Positions 17,045-26,690 of a stretch of DNA of 64,000 nucleotides are shown one piece after another. Below the pieces are notes generated by a model that did not search any database, was not told the origin of the DNA, and saw only the letters and a program-made list of their open reading frames with translations. The translations under genes and the position numbers were made by a program. The DNA is taken from NCBI GenBank assembly GCA_964235945.1, contig CAXSDV010000011.1, positions 6,433 through 70,432 on the forward strand, given 5' to 3'. Numbering within the stretch: the first letter of the stretch is position 1; each line of letters starts with the position of its first letter. The DNA is from JASLDZ01 sp964235945. GTDB lineage: Bacteria; Pseudomonadota; Alphaproteobacteria; Caulobacterales; Caulobacteraceae.

Positions 17045-18003
17045 CGCGCGCCCCGGCCCCCGCTCCGGCCCCAGCCCCCGCTCCGGCCTCCGCCCCCGCG
17101 CGGGGCTTGAGTCGGCTGTTTCCGCGACGCCCGGCGCGCGCCGGGCGGCTCCGGGGCGAGGCGCGCCTGCTGCGGCGGTTGCAGACGCCGGAAGGGGTGG
17201 TGCTGGCCGTGAGGCGCGCCTCCGCCGGCCAGAGGCTCACGGCCGTGGGGCTGGACCTCGCCCTGCTGCTGGCGGCGCTGAGAGCGGCGGCCCTGGCCTT
17301 CGCCTTCCTGGCCGGGGGACCGCTGCGCCCGGCGGGTCCGCTGGTGGCCGTGGCGGGCTTCGTGAGCTTCTTCCTGATCCGCAACTTCTACTTCGCCGCG
17401 TTCGAGGCGGGTCCGCGCGGCGCCACTCCGGGCAAGCGCGCGCTGGGGCTGCGCGTGGCCGCGCGCGACGGCGGACGGCTGACGGCGGACGCGGTGTTCC
17501 TGCGCAACGTCACCCGCGAGGTGGAGGTGCTGCTGCCCCTGACCCTGCTGGTGCTGGGCGCCGGTCGCCAGAGCTGGCCTGTGGTGGTGTTCGGCCTGGG
17601 CTGGAGCCTGACGCTCGGAGCCTTCCCCCTGTTCAACCGCGACCGGCTGCGCGTGGGCGACCTGCTGGCGGGGACGTGGGTGGTGCAGGAGCCGGCGGGG
17701 CGCCTGCTCCCGGACGCGGCGGCCGCGGGCGAGGCGCTGAACGAACGCTACGCCTTCACCGCCGCCCAGCTCGACCGCTACGGCGAGAAGGAGCTGCGGG
17801 CGCTGGAGGCGGTGCTGCGCGCGGGCGAGCCGGCGATGGAGCGGGACGTGGCCGGCCGCATCCGCCGCCGCATCGGCCGCACCCCCGCCCCGGAAGACAC
17901 GGACGCCGACTTCCTCCGGGCCTTCTACGCCGCCCAGCGCGGCGCGCTGGAAGCGCGGCTTCTGCTCGGCCGCCGCCGGGCGGACAAGCACGCGGACGGG
18001 TGA
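17041..18003 (+). CDS. RDD-family membrane protein (last gene of MoxR operon)
   Basis: The GTG at 17041 overlaps the SpoIIM-family stop. The 320-residue protein begins with a run of alternating Ala-Pro, then an RDD domain: ASAGQRLTAVGLDLALLLAALRAAA (the Arg/Asp-bearing first helix), FLIRNFYFAAFEAGPRGATPGKRALGLRVAARDGGRLT (the characteristic GATPGKRALGLRV motif) and a third helix ending FNRDRLRVGDLLAGTWVV. A roughly 100-residue cytoplasmic helical tail (FTAAQLDRYGEKELRALEAVLRAGEPA) follows. RDD proteins are thought to be small transporters or membrane adaptors. Its gene ends 13 bp before the convergent gene at 18017. Confidence 0.9.
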   Translation: MTRAPAPAPAPAPAPASAPARGLSRLFPRRPARAGRLRGEARLLRRLQTPEGVVLAVRRASAGQRLTAVGLDLALLLAALRAAALAFAFLAGGPLRPAGPLVAVAGFVSFFLIRNFYFAAFEAGPRGATPGKRALGLRVAARDGGRLTADAVFLRNVTREVEVLLPLTLLVLGAGRQSWPVVVFGLGWSLTLGAFPLFNRDRLRVGDLLAGTWVVQEPAGRLLPDAAAAGEALNERYAFTAAQLDRYGEKELRALEAVLRAGEPAMERDVAGRIRRRIGRTPAPEDTDADFLRAFYAAQRGALEARLLLGRRRADKHADG

Positions 18004-18016
18004 GGACCCGCCGCGC

Positions 18017-18784
18017 TCAGTCGAACACGGCGGCCAGGTCGCGGGGGGCGACCCCCTCCTTGGCGCGGCGCAGGTGGGTGTAGACCGTGGCCAGCCCCGC
18101 GGAGGAGAACGCCCCCACGATCCCCTGCAGCACGGCGCGCACCACCGCCGCCAGCAACAGCGTCACCGTCGAGCCGCCGGCGACGGCCGCGAGGGCGACG
18201 CCCAGCAGCCCGCCCAACAGGCTGATGACCAGCACGGTGAGGCCGATCAGGAGGAAGGCGCCGAACACGCTCCAGCGATACCCGGCGGTCAGCGCCCAGC
18301 TGCGGCGCAGGCTGGCCGCCACCCCCAGGCGCTCGACCACGGCGACGGGCGCCGCCACGCCCCAGGCGGTCGCCAGGAACAGGCCCGGGACCAGCAGGAA
18401 GAAGCAGCCCAGAACGACCGCCACCACGTAGACCAGGGTGATCAGCACCACGGGGACCACCACGGGCCCCACCGTCGCCAGCAGGATCCGCCAGCCGGAA
18501 GGGCGGCCCGTCTCGTACAGCACCGTGCCGCGCACCACCGCCGCCTGCTGCACGGCCCCGAGCACCAGCGCGAGCAGGCCGACCCGCAGCACCAGCCCGC
18601 CGTAAGCGCCGGGGGCGCCATGCTGCGGCGTCACCAGCGCCTGCAGGAAGGTGGGCCCTCCCAGGAGGATGATCGAGATCAGGAAGAAGGCGGTGAAGTT
18701 GGCCCGGAAGGCGGCCCAGGCCTCCCTCAGCACCCCGCCCAGATCGAACCGGCCGGTCGCCGCCGGCGTGGAGAAGGTGTCCAT
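18017..18784 (-). CDS. multi-pass membrane protein, GPDPase-membrane-domain-like
   Basis: This 255-residue protein starts MDTFSTPAATGRFDLGGVLREAWAAFRAN and has about six long hydrophobic helices, matching the membrane domain often annotated as glycerophosphoryl diester phosphodiesterase membrane domain (without the enzyme). The segment LVPGLFLATAWGVAAPVAVVERLGVAASLRRSWALTAGYRW is the most diagnostic part, with its VPG...A..V.....G....SL.RSW.LT.G pattern. Function unknown. It lies convergent and only 13 bp from the MoxR-operon end, so it may be functionally linked, though it is not co-transcribed. Confidence 0.78.
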   Translation of the reverse strand: MDTFSTPAATGRFDLGGVLREAWAAFRANFTAFFLISIILLGGPTFLQALVTPQHGAPGAYGGLVLRVGLLALVLGAVQQAAVVRGTVLYETGRPSGWRILLATVGPVVVPVVLITLVYVVAVVLGCFFLLVPGLFLATAWGVAAPVAVVERLGVAASLRRSWALTAGYRWSVFGAFLLIGLTVLVISLLGGLLGVALAAVAGGSTVTLLLAAVVRAVLQGIVGAFSSAGLATVYTHLRRAKEGVAPRDLAAVFD

Positions 18785-18916
18785 GTGAGCCCCCCGGCCC
18801 GGCGCCCCTGAGGCGCGCGGGCGAAGGCTAGTCCAGCTTCACGCGCCTGGCGAGGCGTCCCACCCGGTGGAGGAGGTTCGTGGGCGGCCGGGCCTCGCGG
18901 TCCCTACATGGGGGGC

Positions 18917-19939
<1,023 letters not shown>

Positions 19940-20016
19940 CGAACGCCGAACCGGACCGCTCATCACGGGTTCATGCGCCCGACGCCACAAGGGGGCGTCC
20001 CTTCAAGGAGTCGGCC

Positions 20017-20286
20017 ATGTCCAAGCTTCTCACCGCCGCCCTCGCCGCGACCGCCCTCGCCGGCGGAGTGGCGGCCACCGCCACCCCCGCCGCCGCCCAG
20101 CCGTACCACCGGCACGGCTACTACCGGCCGTACTACGGCCCGCGCGCTTACGGGTACGGCTACGGCCCGCGCTTCCACGGCCCCCGCTTCCACGGCCCGG
20201 GCTACTATGGATACGGGTACGGGTACGGCCCGCGTTTCCGCCACTACGGTTACGGCCCGTACTACGGCCACCGCGGACCCTGGTGA
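20017..20286 (+). CDS. small exported Gly/Tyr/His-rich protein
   Basis: This 89-residue protein starts at ATG 20017 with AAGGAG 6 nt upstream. A signal peptide (ending ATPAAAQ) is followed by a mature region composed almost entirely of Tyr, Gly, His, Pro and Arg, in repeats such as YGYGPRFHGPRFHGPGYYGYG. No fold is predicted. Low-complexity Gly/Tyr/His-rich exported proteins like this are common in alphaproteobacteria and mostly uncharacterised. A similar composition occurs in the protein at 58423. Function unknown. Confidence 0.8.
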   Translation: MSKLLTAALAATALAGGVAATATPAAAQPYHRHGYYRPYYGPRAYGYGYGPRFHGPRFHGPGYYGYGYGYGPRFRHYGYGPYYGHRGPW

Positions 20287-20311
20287 TCGTGCGGGGCGGA
20301 ACGCGCTAAGG

Positions 20312-20336
20312 ATGCGGGCCCATCCGGAGCCCGCAT
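20312..20336 (+). promoter_or_regulatory. hairpin enclosing the start codon of the SGNH lipoprotein gene
   Basis: ATGCGGGC (20312-20319) pairs perfectly with GCCCGCAT (20329-20336); the right arm includes the first two bases of the ATG at 20335. The GGAG ribosome binding site lies at the loop edge. In RNA this 8-bp stem could mask initiation, or act as a weak terminator for the Gly/Tyr gene. No T tract follows. Confidence 0.4.
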
Positions 20337-21165
20337 GACCCGCCTTCCGCCCCCCGCCCTGCGCGGCCGGTTCCGTCCCGCCGAGGAGGCCCGCCCGACC
20401 GCACGCCCCGCCCGCCTCCTCGCGGCGGCCCTGGTCGCGGGCGTGGCGACGGCGGGGATCGCCGCGTGCCGCTCCGGGCCGTCCGCCCCCGCCTCCCTGG
20501 TGCGCGCCGCGCCGCCCCCGCCCGTGTCCCGGCCGGAAACGGACAGCTACGGCCGGCTGATCCTGCCGGAAGGCTCGACGGTGGTGATCGAGGGCGACGA
20601 CTTCGCCTACGGGTCGACCGGCGAGGAGGTGGCGCCCGGCGCCGGCCTGAACGGCGCCAAGATCGGTCGCGTGCCCCATCCCTGGCCGCAGGTGCTGTCG
20701 CAGCTGCTGGGCGGGCGGGTGCGGGTCGTGCAGGCGGTCTACCCCGGCGACAAGGCGCGCGACGGCCTGGCGCGCTGGAGCACCACCGCGCCCGGCGACC
20801 TGACCGTCATCATGTACGGGGCCAACGACTACCTGGACGAGGACGACCGCGTTTCCCCCGCCGACTACGCCCGCACCCTGCAGCTCCTGGCGGATCGCGC
20901 GCGGTCGAGGGGCGGCTGGGCGATGCTCGTCACCCCGCCGCCCTATCGCGGCCCGGTGGTCAACGCGGGGCTCGAACCCTACCGTCAGGCGATCCTGGCC
21001 ATGCGGGGCCAGGATCGCCTGCTGACGGTGGACCTGCCGCGCATCCTGCTGTTCTCCGGCGGGTTCTGGAAGGACAAGCGCCGGCTGGGCCCGGCCGGCC
21101 AGCGTGCGATCGCCGCGGCGGTGGCCGGCCGCCTGCTGATCGCGCCCCGCGCCGCGCCCGGCTGA
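20335..21165 (+). CDS. SGNH/GDSL-like lipoprotein, probably catalytically altered
   Basis: This 276-residue protein has a long basic N-terminus, a hydrophobic segment and a lipobox (VATAGIAAC), so it is likely an envelope lipoprotein. The SGNH hydrolase fold is suggested by block I (TVVIEGDDFAYGSTGEE), WPQVLSQLLGGRVRVVQAVYPGDKARDGLARW, block III (IMYGANDYLDEDD) and block V (KDKRRLGPAGQRAIAAAV). In block I the nucleophile position reads GDD rather than GDS, and in block V the D-x-x-H reads D-K-R-R. Two of the three catalytic residues therefore seem replaced. It could be a binding protein or a variant enzyme. This alignment is by eye. Confidence 0.72.
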   Translation: MTRLPPPALRGRFRPAEEARPTARPARLLAAALVAGVATAGIAACRSGPSAPASLVRAAPPPPVSRPETDSYGRLILPEGSTVVIEGDDFAYGSTGEEVAPGAGLNGAKIGRVPHPWPQVLSQLLGGRVRVVQAVYPGDKARDGLARWSTTAPGDLTVIMYGANDYLDEDDRVSPADYARTLQLLADRARSRGGWAMLVTPPPYRGPVVNAGLEPYRQAILAMRGQDRLLTVDLPRILLFSGGFWKDKRRLGPAGQRAIAAAVAGRLLIAPRAAPG

Positions 21166-21274
21166 GGCGCGGGGCGACGGGGCCGACACGAACGCGGCGC
21201 CGTCGCAACAGCTTCGCCATACGCCGGTCGCACCGGGGGGCCATGGCTTGGCCGCGACCGCAGGAGGAGCCCGG

Positions 21275-21457
21275 ATGCCTTCCACCGTTTACCTGATGTT
21301 CTCGCGTTCCGGCGAGTTGGCCGGGCTGGAGCGGGGCTTTCCATCCGACGAGGGTTGCGCCCGGGGCGAGGCCGCGCGCCTCCTGGGTCGCGACCGGGAC
21401 GTGAACGCCGTGGAGATCTGGCGCGGCGGTCGACTGATGGACGCCGTGCGCCACTGA
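21275..21457 (+). CDS. small conserved-looking protein of 60 residues
   Basis: The ATG at 21275 is preceded by CAGGAGGAG 5 nt upstream, an unusually strong ribosome binding site, which supports translation. The 60-residue product (MPSTVYLMFSRSGELAGLERG and onward) is soluble, with mixed charge and an ending VEIWRGGRLMDAVRH. The length and the terminal IWRGGRLMD pattern suggest a compact alpha/beta mini-domain. I do not recognise the family. It stands alone between the SGNH lipoprotein and the DEAD-box helicase. Confidence 0.65.
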   Translation: MPSTVYLMFSRSGELAGLERGFPSDEGCARGEAARLLGRDRDVNAVEIWRGGRLMDAVRH

Positions 21458-21577
21458 ACGGCCCGGTTCCGGCGGGGGCCGCGCGCTTGCCGCGGGGGGC
21501 CGGACGCCCTAGGTGACGCGGTCGCGCAACCGGCCGCTCCGACGCCGCTCCGCGCCCGCCCCCGCCCGCGCCGCCCC

Positions 21578-23287
21578 ATGTTCGTACCCGACCTTTCCCC
21601 CGCCCTCGCCGCGGCGCTCGACGCGCGCGGCTACGCCGAGCCCACCCCCGTGCAGCGCGCCGTCGCCGCGCCCGAGGCGCGGGGCCGCGACCTCCTGGTC
21701 TCCGCGCGAACGGGATCGGGCAAGACGGTGGCCTACGGCCTGGCGCTGGGGGCGGACCTCCTGGACGAGGCGGGCGCCCTGCCGCGCGCCGCCGCGCCCC
21801 TGGCGCTGGTCATCGCCCCCACCCGCGAGCTGGCCGCCCAGGTGCAGCGCGAGCTGCAATGGCTGTACGCGCAGGCCGGCGCGCGCGTGGTGGCCTGCGT
21901 GGGCGGCATGGACCCCCGGCGCGAGGCGCGCGAGCTGCAGGCGGGCGCGCACATCGTGGTCGGCACCCCCGGGCGCCTGCGCGACCACCTGGAGCGCCGC
22001 CAGCTCGACCCCACGGCCCTGCGCGCCGTGGTGCTGGACGAGGCGGACGAGATGCTGGACCTCGGCTTCCGCGAGGAACTCGAGTTCATCCTGGAGGCGG
22101 CGCCCGCCGAGCGGCGCACCCTGCTGTTCTCCGCCACCCTGCCCAAGCCGATCCAGACCCTCGCGCGGCGCTACCAGCGCGACGCCCTGCGGCTGGAGGT
22201 GGGCGCGGGCGAGGCGGCCCACGCCGACATCGAGTACCAGGCGCTGCGGGTCGCCCCCGGCGAGACCGAGCGCGCCCTGGTCAACGTGCTGCGCTTCCAC
22301 GAGGCGGGCTCGGCCATGGTGTTCTGCTCCACGCGCGAGGGGGTCAAGCGCACCCACGCCAAGCTGGTGGAGCGCGGCTTCGGCGCGGTGGCGCTCTCGG
22401 GCGAGCTGACGCAGAACGAGCGCAACAACGCGCTGCAGGCGCTGCGCGACCGGCGCGCGCGGGTGTGCGTGGCCACGGACGTGGCGGCGCGCGGCATCGA
22501 CGTGTCCGACCTCGACCTCGTGGTCCACGCGGACCTGCCCAACGACGCGGAGACGCTGCAGCATCGCTCGGGCCGCACCGGGCGCGCCGGGCGCAAGGGG
22601 ACGTGCGTTCTCCTGGTGCAGAACTCGGGTCGGCGCCGCGCCGAGCAGCTCCTGCGCACCGCGCGCATCGAGGCGGTCTGGGGGCCGCCCCCCGCCGCGG
22701 ACGCCATCCGCCTGCGCGACGCCGCGCGCCTCTCCGAGGAGGTGGCGGACGCCGCCGACGCGGGGGAGGACGAGCTGGCCGCCGCCCGCACCGTGCTGGC
22801 CGACCATCCGCCCGAGCAGGTGGCGCTGGCGCTGGTGCGCCTGCAGCGCGCCCGCCTGCCCGCGCCCGAGGAGCTGAGCGAGATGCGCCCCGAGCCCGGT
22901 CCGGGCGCGGACGGCCCCGGTCCGCGGCCCGGGTTCGAGGACACGGTCTGGTTCCGCATGGCGCTGGGCCGCAACAAGAACGCCGACCCGCGCTGGCTGC
23001 TGCCCGCCATCTGCCGCCGCGGCGGAGTCACCAAGCGCGAGATCGGGGCCATCCGCATACTGGAGCGCGAAACGCGCTTCGAGGTGGTGCGCGCCGCCGC
23101 CGACGCCTTCGCCGCCGCCGCGGCCGAAGCGGGCCCCCACGAGCCCGCCATCGAGGTCTTGGACGACGCCGGCCCCATGCCGCCGCGCGACCGCCGCCCG
23201 CCGCCCCGCCCGCACCACCGCCCGGGAGAAGGCGCGCACGCGCCGCGCCCTTACAAGAAGCCGAACGGCCAGCGCCGGCCGAACTAG
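21578..23287 (+). CDS. DEAD-box RNA helicase with DbpA-type RNA-binding domain
   Basis: This is an ATP-dependent RNA helicase of the DeaD/DbpA group, probably acting in ribosome assembly or mRNA remodelling. The 569-residue protein shows the Q motif (PTPVQ), Walker A ARTGSGKT (43-50), PTRELA, TPGR, DEAD (154-157), SAT, then the second RecA domain with VFCSTREG, ATDVAARGIDV and HRSGRTGR. About residues 450-520 form a DbpA-like RNA-binding domain (WFRMALGRNKNADPRWLLPAICRRGGVTKREIGAIRI). The C-terminus is a Pro/Arg/His-rich disordered tail. Its TAG stop shares the tetranucleotide CTAG with the stop of the convergent Mfd-like gene. Confidence 0.95.
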   Translation: MFVPDLSPALAAALDARGYAEPTPVQRAVAAPEARGRDLLVSARTGSGKTVAYGLALGADLLDEAGALPRAAAPLALVIAPTRELAAQVQRELQWLYAQAGARVVACVGGMDPRREARELQAGAHIVVGTPGRLRDHLERRQLDPTALRAVVLDEADEMLDLGFREELEFILEAAPAERRTLLFSATLPKPIQTLARRYQRDALRLEVGAGEAAHADIEYQALRVAPGETERALVNVLRFHEAGSAMVFCSTREGVKRTHAKLVERGFGAVALSGELTQNERNNALQALRDRRARVCVATDVAARGIDVSDLDLVVHADLPNDAETLQHRSGRTGRAGRKGTCVLLVQNSGRRRAEQLLRTARIEAVWGPPPAADAIRLRDAARLSEEVADAADAGEDELAAARTVLADHPPEQVALALVRLQRARLPAPEELSEMRPEPGPGADGPGPRPGFEDTVWFRMALGRNKNADPRWLLPAICRRGGVTKREIGAIRILERETRFEVVRAAADAFAAAAAEAGPHEPAIEVLDDAGPMPPRDRRPPPRPHHRPGEGAHAPRPYKKPNGQRRPN

Positions 23288-26200
23288 GCCGTCTCCAGCC
23301 GGTCCAGCAGCGCTTCCGCCGCTTCCGTCCGTCCGGGTCCCTCCTCCGAGGCGCGCGCCAGCACCAGGCGGCCGTCCTTCCAGAGGAGGTCGTCCGCGCC
23401 GGCCGCCGCCGCCGCCGCCTGCGCGGCGCGCTCGGGGCGCTCGGGGCGCAGCGTCGCGGCCACCGCCTTGGGCCCCGCGTCCAGGCGCTGGACGCCGCAT
23501 GCGCGGCAGCGGAGCTGGAGCGTGACGCGCTCCAGCAAGGCGCGGGCGGCCTCCGGCGGCGGGCCGAAGCGGTCCTCCAGCTCCTCGGCGAAGTCGCGGG
23601 CGGCCTCCGCGGTCTCCAACCGCGCCAGGCGCGCGTAGAGGTTCAGCCGCACCTGCGCTTCGGGCACGTAGTCCTGCGGCAGCGACCCGGCCGGCCCCAG
23701 GTTGAGCTCCGGCGTCCAGTCGGGCTCGGCGGCCTCGCCCTTGGCGAGGCGCACGGCGGCGGCCAGCAGGCGCTGGTAGAGTCCCACGCCGATCAGCTTG
23801 ACGTGGCCGGCCTGCGCTTCGCCCACCAGGTCCCCCGCGCCGCGGATGTCCAGGTCTCGCGCGCTCACCGCCAGCCCCGCGCCCAACCGGTCCAACGCTT
23901 CCAGGGTGGAAAGCCGCGCCTGCGCGGCTTCGGACAGCTCCTCGCCTTCCGCGGGCAGCAGGTAGCACACCCCCTGGGCGCGGCCCCGGCCCACCCGGCC
24001 GCGAAGTTGGTGCAGTTGGGACAGGCCGAACCGGTCGGGCCGGTAGATCAGCATGGTGTTGGCGCGGGGCACGTCCAGCCCGCTTTCGATGATGTTGGTG
24101 GCCAAGAGCACGTCGCCCGCGCCCTCGGCGAAGCCCACCATCACCTCGTCCACCTCCTGGGCGGGCAGGTCGCCGTGGGCGACCACCACGCGCAGCTCGG
24201 GGGCGAGCTCGGCCAGGCGCTCGGCCAGGGGAGCGATGTCCTCGATGCGCGGGCACACCATGAAGCTCTGTCCGCCGCGCCGGCGCTCGCGCATCAGCGC
24301 GCCGCGCACGGTGGGCCCGTCCCACGGCGAGACGAGGGTGCGCACGGGCCGGCGGCGCGCGGGCGGGGTGGCGATGACGCTGAGCGCCTGCACGCCGACC
24401 ATGGCCGCCGCCAGGGTGCGCGGGATGGGCGTGGCGGTCAGGGTCAACAGGTGCGCCTCGGGGGCGAGGTCGTGCAGCGAGGCCTTCAGCTTGGTCCCGA
24501 ACTTCTGCTCCTCGTCGATCACCACCAGGCCCAGGTCCTTGAAGCGCACCTCCTTGCCGGCCACCGCGTGGGTGCCGACCACCACGCGCACGGCGCCGGA
24601 GGCCAGCCCCTCGCGCACCGCCTTCGCCTCGGCGGGCGGGACCAGGCGCGACAGGTGGCCGACGGTGATCCCCGTGCCCTCGAACCGGCGCTCGAAGCTC
24701 CTCAGGTGCTGGCGCGCGAGCACGGTGGTGGGGGCCACCACCGCGACCTGCTTGCCGGAAAGCGCGGCGGCGGCGGCGGCGCGCAGGGCGACCTCCGTCT
24801 TGCCGTAGCCCACGTCGCCGCACACCAGCCGGTTCATGGGCTTGCCGGACGCCAGGTCCTCCAGCACCGCGGCGATGGCCGACGCCTGGTCGGGGGTCTC
24901 CGGGTAGGGGAAGCGCGAAGCGAAGCGGGCGTAGGCGGCGCGCGGGGGCTCCAGCACGGGGGCCCGCACCGCGTCCCGCGCGCGGGCGAGCTCCACCAGG
25001 CCGCGCGCGGCCTCGTCCACCTCGACGCTGGCCTCGGCGCGGCGCTTGGCCCAGGCGTCGCCCTTGAGGCGGTCGAGGGACACCGCGTCCTCCTCGCCGC
25101 CGTAGCGCCACACGCGGCCGAGCTCGGACACGGGGGCCAGCAGGTCCGCGCCGCCCGCGTATTCGAGGCGCGCGTGCTCGCCGGCCGCCTGACCTTCCTC
25201 CACGGCCGTCAGGTCGCGCAGCACGCCCACGCCGTGGTCCTCGTGGATCACCACGTCGCCGAAGGCGAGTTCGGGCTCGGACAACAGGTCCAGCGCCCCG
25301 GCGGCGCCGCGCCGGGCGCCTTCGTCCAGGATCGCGCCCAGCACGTCGGACACGTCCACCACCGCCACGTCCGCCGCGGGATCGACGAAGCCGGAAGGGA
25401 GCGCCGCCTCCCAGGCCAGCAGCGCGCCCGCGTCCGCCTTCAGCGCCGCCGCCCAGGGGTCCGGGCCGTCCAGCGTCTCCGGCTCGGCGTCCAAGCCCCG
25501 CTTGAGCGCGCGGGCGAGGCTGCGCAGGCCCTTGGCGGCGCCCGTGAGCACCACCCGGCGCCCTTCGTCGCGGCGCTCGCGCACCCAGTCGGAGAAGGCG
25601 CGGCCGGGGCTGGCGGCGGCGGCGAAGTTGGGCGCGGCCTCGGCGGAGGCGGCTTCCGAGCGACCCTCTCCGCCCTGGCCGCGCGCGGCCAGGAGCGCGG
25701 ACCACTCGTCCGGCGACACGTACAGCGCCTCGGGCGGAAGGGTGCGGCCCTCCTCGGGGGTCGCAAAGGCGAGGCGCGCGTCGTGGGCCTCGTTCAATTG
25801 GGCGTAGCCCGCCCGCACGCGTTCGCGCACCCGCGGCCCCGCCTGGATCCGCGCGTCGGGCAGGAGGTCGAACACGGTGCGCAGGGCGGCGTAGGCCTCG
25901 GGCAGGCGGTGCTCGGCCCCCGGCTCCAACTCCGGCGCGGCCTCTGCGGGAGCGACGATCCACTCGGACGCGGGGATCAGGCGCACCCGCTCCAGTTCGC
26001 CCGTGGTGCGCTGGGTGGCCGGGTCGAAGGCGTGGAGGGCGGTGATGCGGCCGTCCGCGTCCAGCACCATGCGGCAGGGCGCGGCGGCGTCCGGCGGGTA
26101 GACCTCGGCCACTTCCGCACGCAGGGCGATCTCGCCCGGCTCGTCCACCCGCTCGTCGGTGAGCCAGCCGGTGCGCGCGGCCCAGGCGGCGAGCTCCTCG

Positions 26201-26628
26201 GCGTCCAGCAGGTCGCCCACGGCGTACTCGCGCACCGCGTCGGCCAACGCCTCGGCGGGGGGCAGGCGCTGGAGCAGGGCGGCGGGGGCGCCCACCACCA
26301 CGCGCGGGCCGGCCGCCGGTTCGGACAGGGCGATGACCGCGGCCATCCGCCGGCCCATGCTCTCGCGCGAGGGCGAGGCGCGGTCGTAGGGCAGGCTGTC
26401 CCACGGCGGAACCAGCACCACCCGGGCCTCGGGCAGGAAGGCGCGCAGGCCGCAGGCCACCTCCTCCGCGCGACGCTCGCTGGAGGCGAGAACGATCAGC
26501 CCGGCCTTCCCCGCCGCCCGCACGCGCGGCGCGAGCGCCGCCGCCTGGGCGGCGGCGGGGGGCGCGGGCGCGGAGTCCTCCGCGGCGGGAACGGCGGCGT
26601 CTTCGGTGGAGGTGTCGCGCTCGGCCAT
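23284..26628 (-). CDS. Mfd-family (transcription-repair coupling factor-like) helicase
   Basis: This 1114-residue SF2 DNA translocase has an ATG at 26628 with AGGTGG just upstream. The N-terminal UvrB-like region (VLVPPWDSLPYDRASPSRESMGRRMAAV) is followed by a CarD-like RNA-polymerase interaction domain (FGDVVIHEDHGVGVLRDL). The translocase has Walker A GDVGYGKT (604-611), DEEQ (705-708), TATPIPRTL and the second RecA domain with NIIESGLDVPRANTM, QLHQLRGRVGRG and the TRG motif region. The C-terminal TRCF domain contains LPQDYVPEAQVRLNLYARLARLE. Mfd removes stalled RNA polymerase and recruits UvrA. Some alphaproteobacteria carry a second, divergent Mfd paralogue; from sequence alone I cannot say which this is. 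It lies 62 bp downstream of the NodB-like gene. Confidence 0.88.
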   Translation of the reverse strand: MAERDTSTEDAAVPAAEDSAPAPPAAAQAAALAPRVRAAGKAGLIVLASSERRAEEVACGLRAFLPEARVVLVPPWDSLPYDRASPSRESMGRRMAAVIALSEPAAGPRVVVGAPAALLQRLPPAEALADAVREYAVGDLLDAEELAAWAARTGWLTDERVDEPGEIALRAEVAEVYPPDAAAPCRMVLDADGRITALHAFDPATQRTTGELERVRLIPASEWIVAPAEAAPELEPGAEHRLPEAYAALRTVFDLLPDARIQAGPRVRERVRAGYAQLNEAHDARLAFATPEEGRTLPPEALYVSPDEWSALLAARGQGGEGRSEAASAEAAPNFAAAASPGRAFSDWVRERRDEGRRVVLTGAAKGLRSLARALKRGLDAEPETLDGPDPWAAALKADAGALLAWEAALPSGFVDPAADVAVVDVSDVLGAILDEGARRGAAGALDLLSEPELAFGDVVIHEDHGVGVLRDLTAVEEGQAAGEHARLEYAGGADLLAPVSELGRVWRYGGEEDAVSLDRLKGDAWAKRRAEASVEVDEAARGLVELARARDAVRAPVLEPPRAAYARFASRFPYPETPDQASAIAAVLEDLASGKPMNRLVCGDVGYGKTEVALRAAAAAALSGKQVAVVAPTTVLARQHLRSFERRFEGTGITVGHLSRLVPPAEAKAVREGLASGAVRVVVGTHAVAGKEVRFKDLGLVVIDEEQKFGTKLKASLHDLAPEAHLLTLTATPIPRTLAAAMVGVQALSVIATPPARRRPVRTLVSPWDGPTVRGALMRERRRGGQSFMVCPRIEDIAPLAERLAELAPELRVVVAHGDLPAQEVDEVMVGFAEGAGDVLLATNIIESGLDVPRANTMLIYRPDRFGLSQLHQLRGRVGRGRAQGVCYLLPAEGEELSEAAQARLSTLEALDRLGAGLAVSARDLDIRGAGDLVGEAQAGHVKLIGVGLYQRLLAAAVRLAKGEAAEPDWTPELNLGPAGSLPQDYVPEAQVRLNLYARLARLETAEAARDFAEELEDRFGPPPEAARALLERVTLQLRCRACGVQRLDAGPKAVAATLRPERPERAAQAAAAAAGADDLLWKDGRLVLARASEEGPGRTEAAEALLDRLETA

Positions 26629-26690
26629 GGTCCACCTGTCAAATGAGCGGGCGGTAAGCGCCGGACGCCCGCGGCGTTCCGTGCGGCGGC

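Noticed and set aside
26637..26642. TTGACA hexamer upstream of the Mfd-like gene
   Set aside because: It lies about 10 bases before the start codon, too close to be a -35 for that gene.
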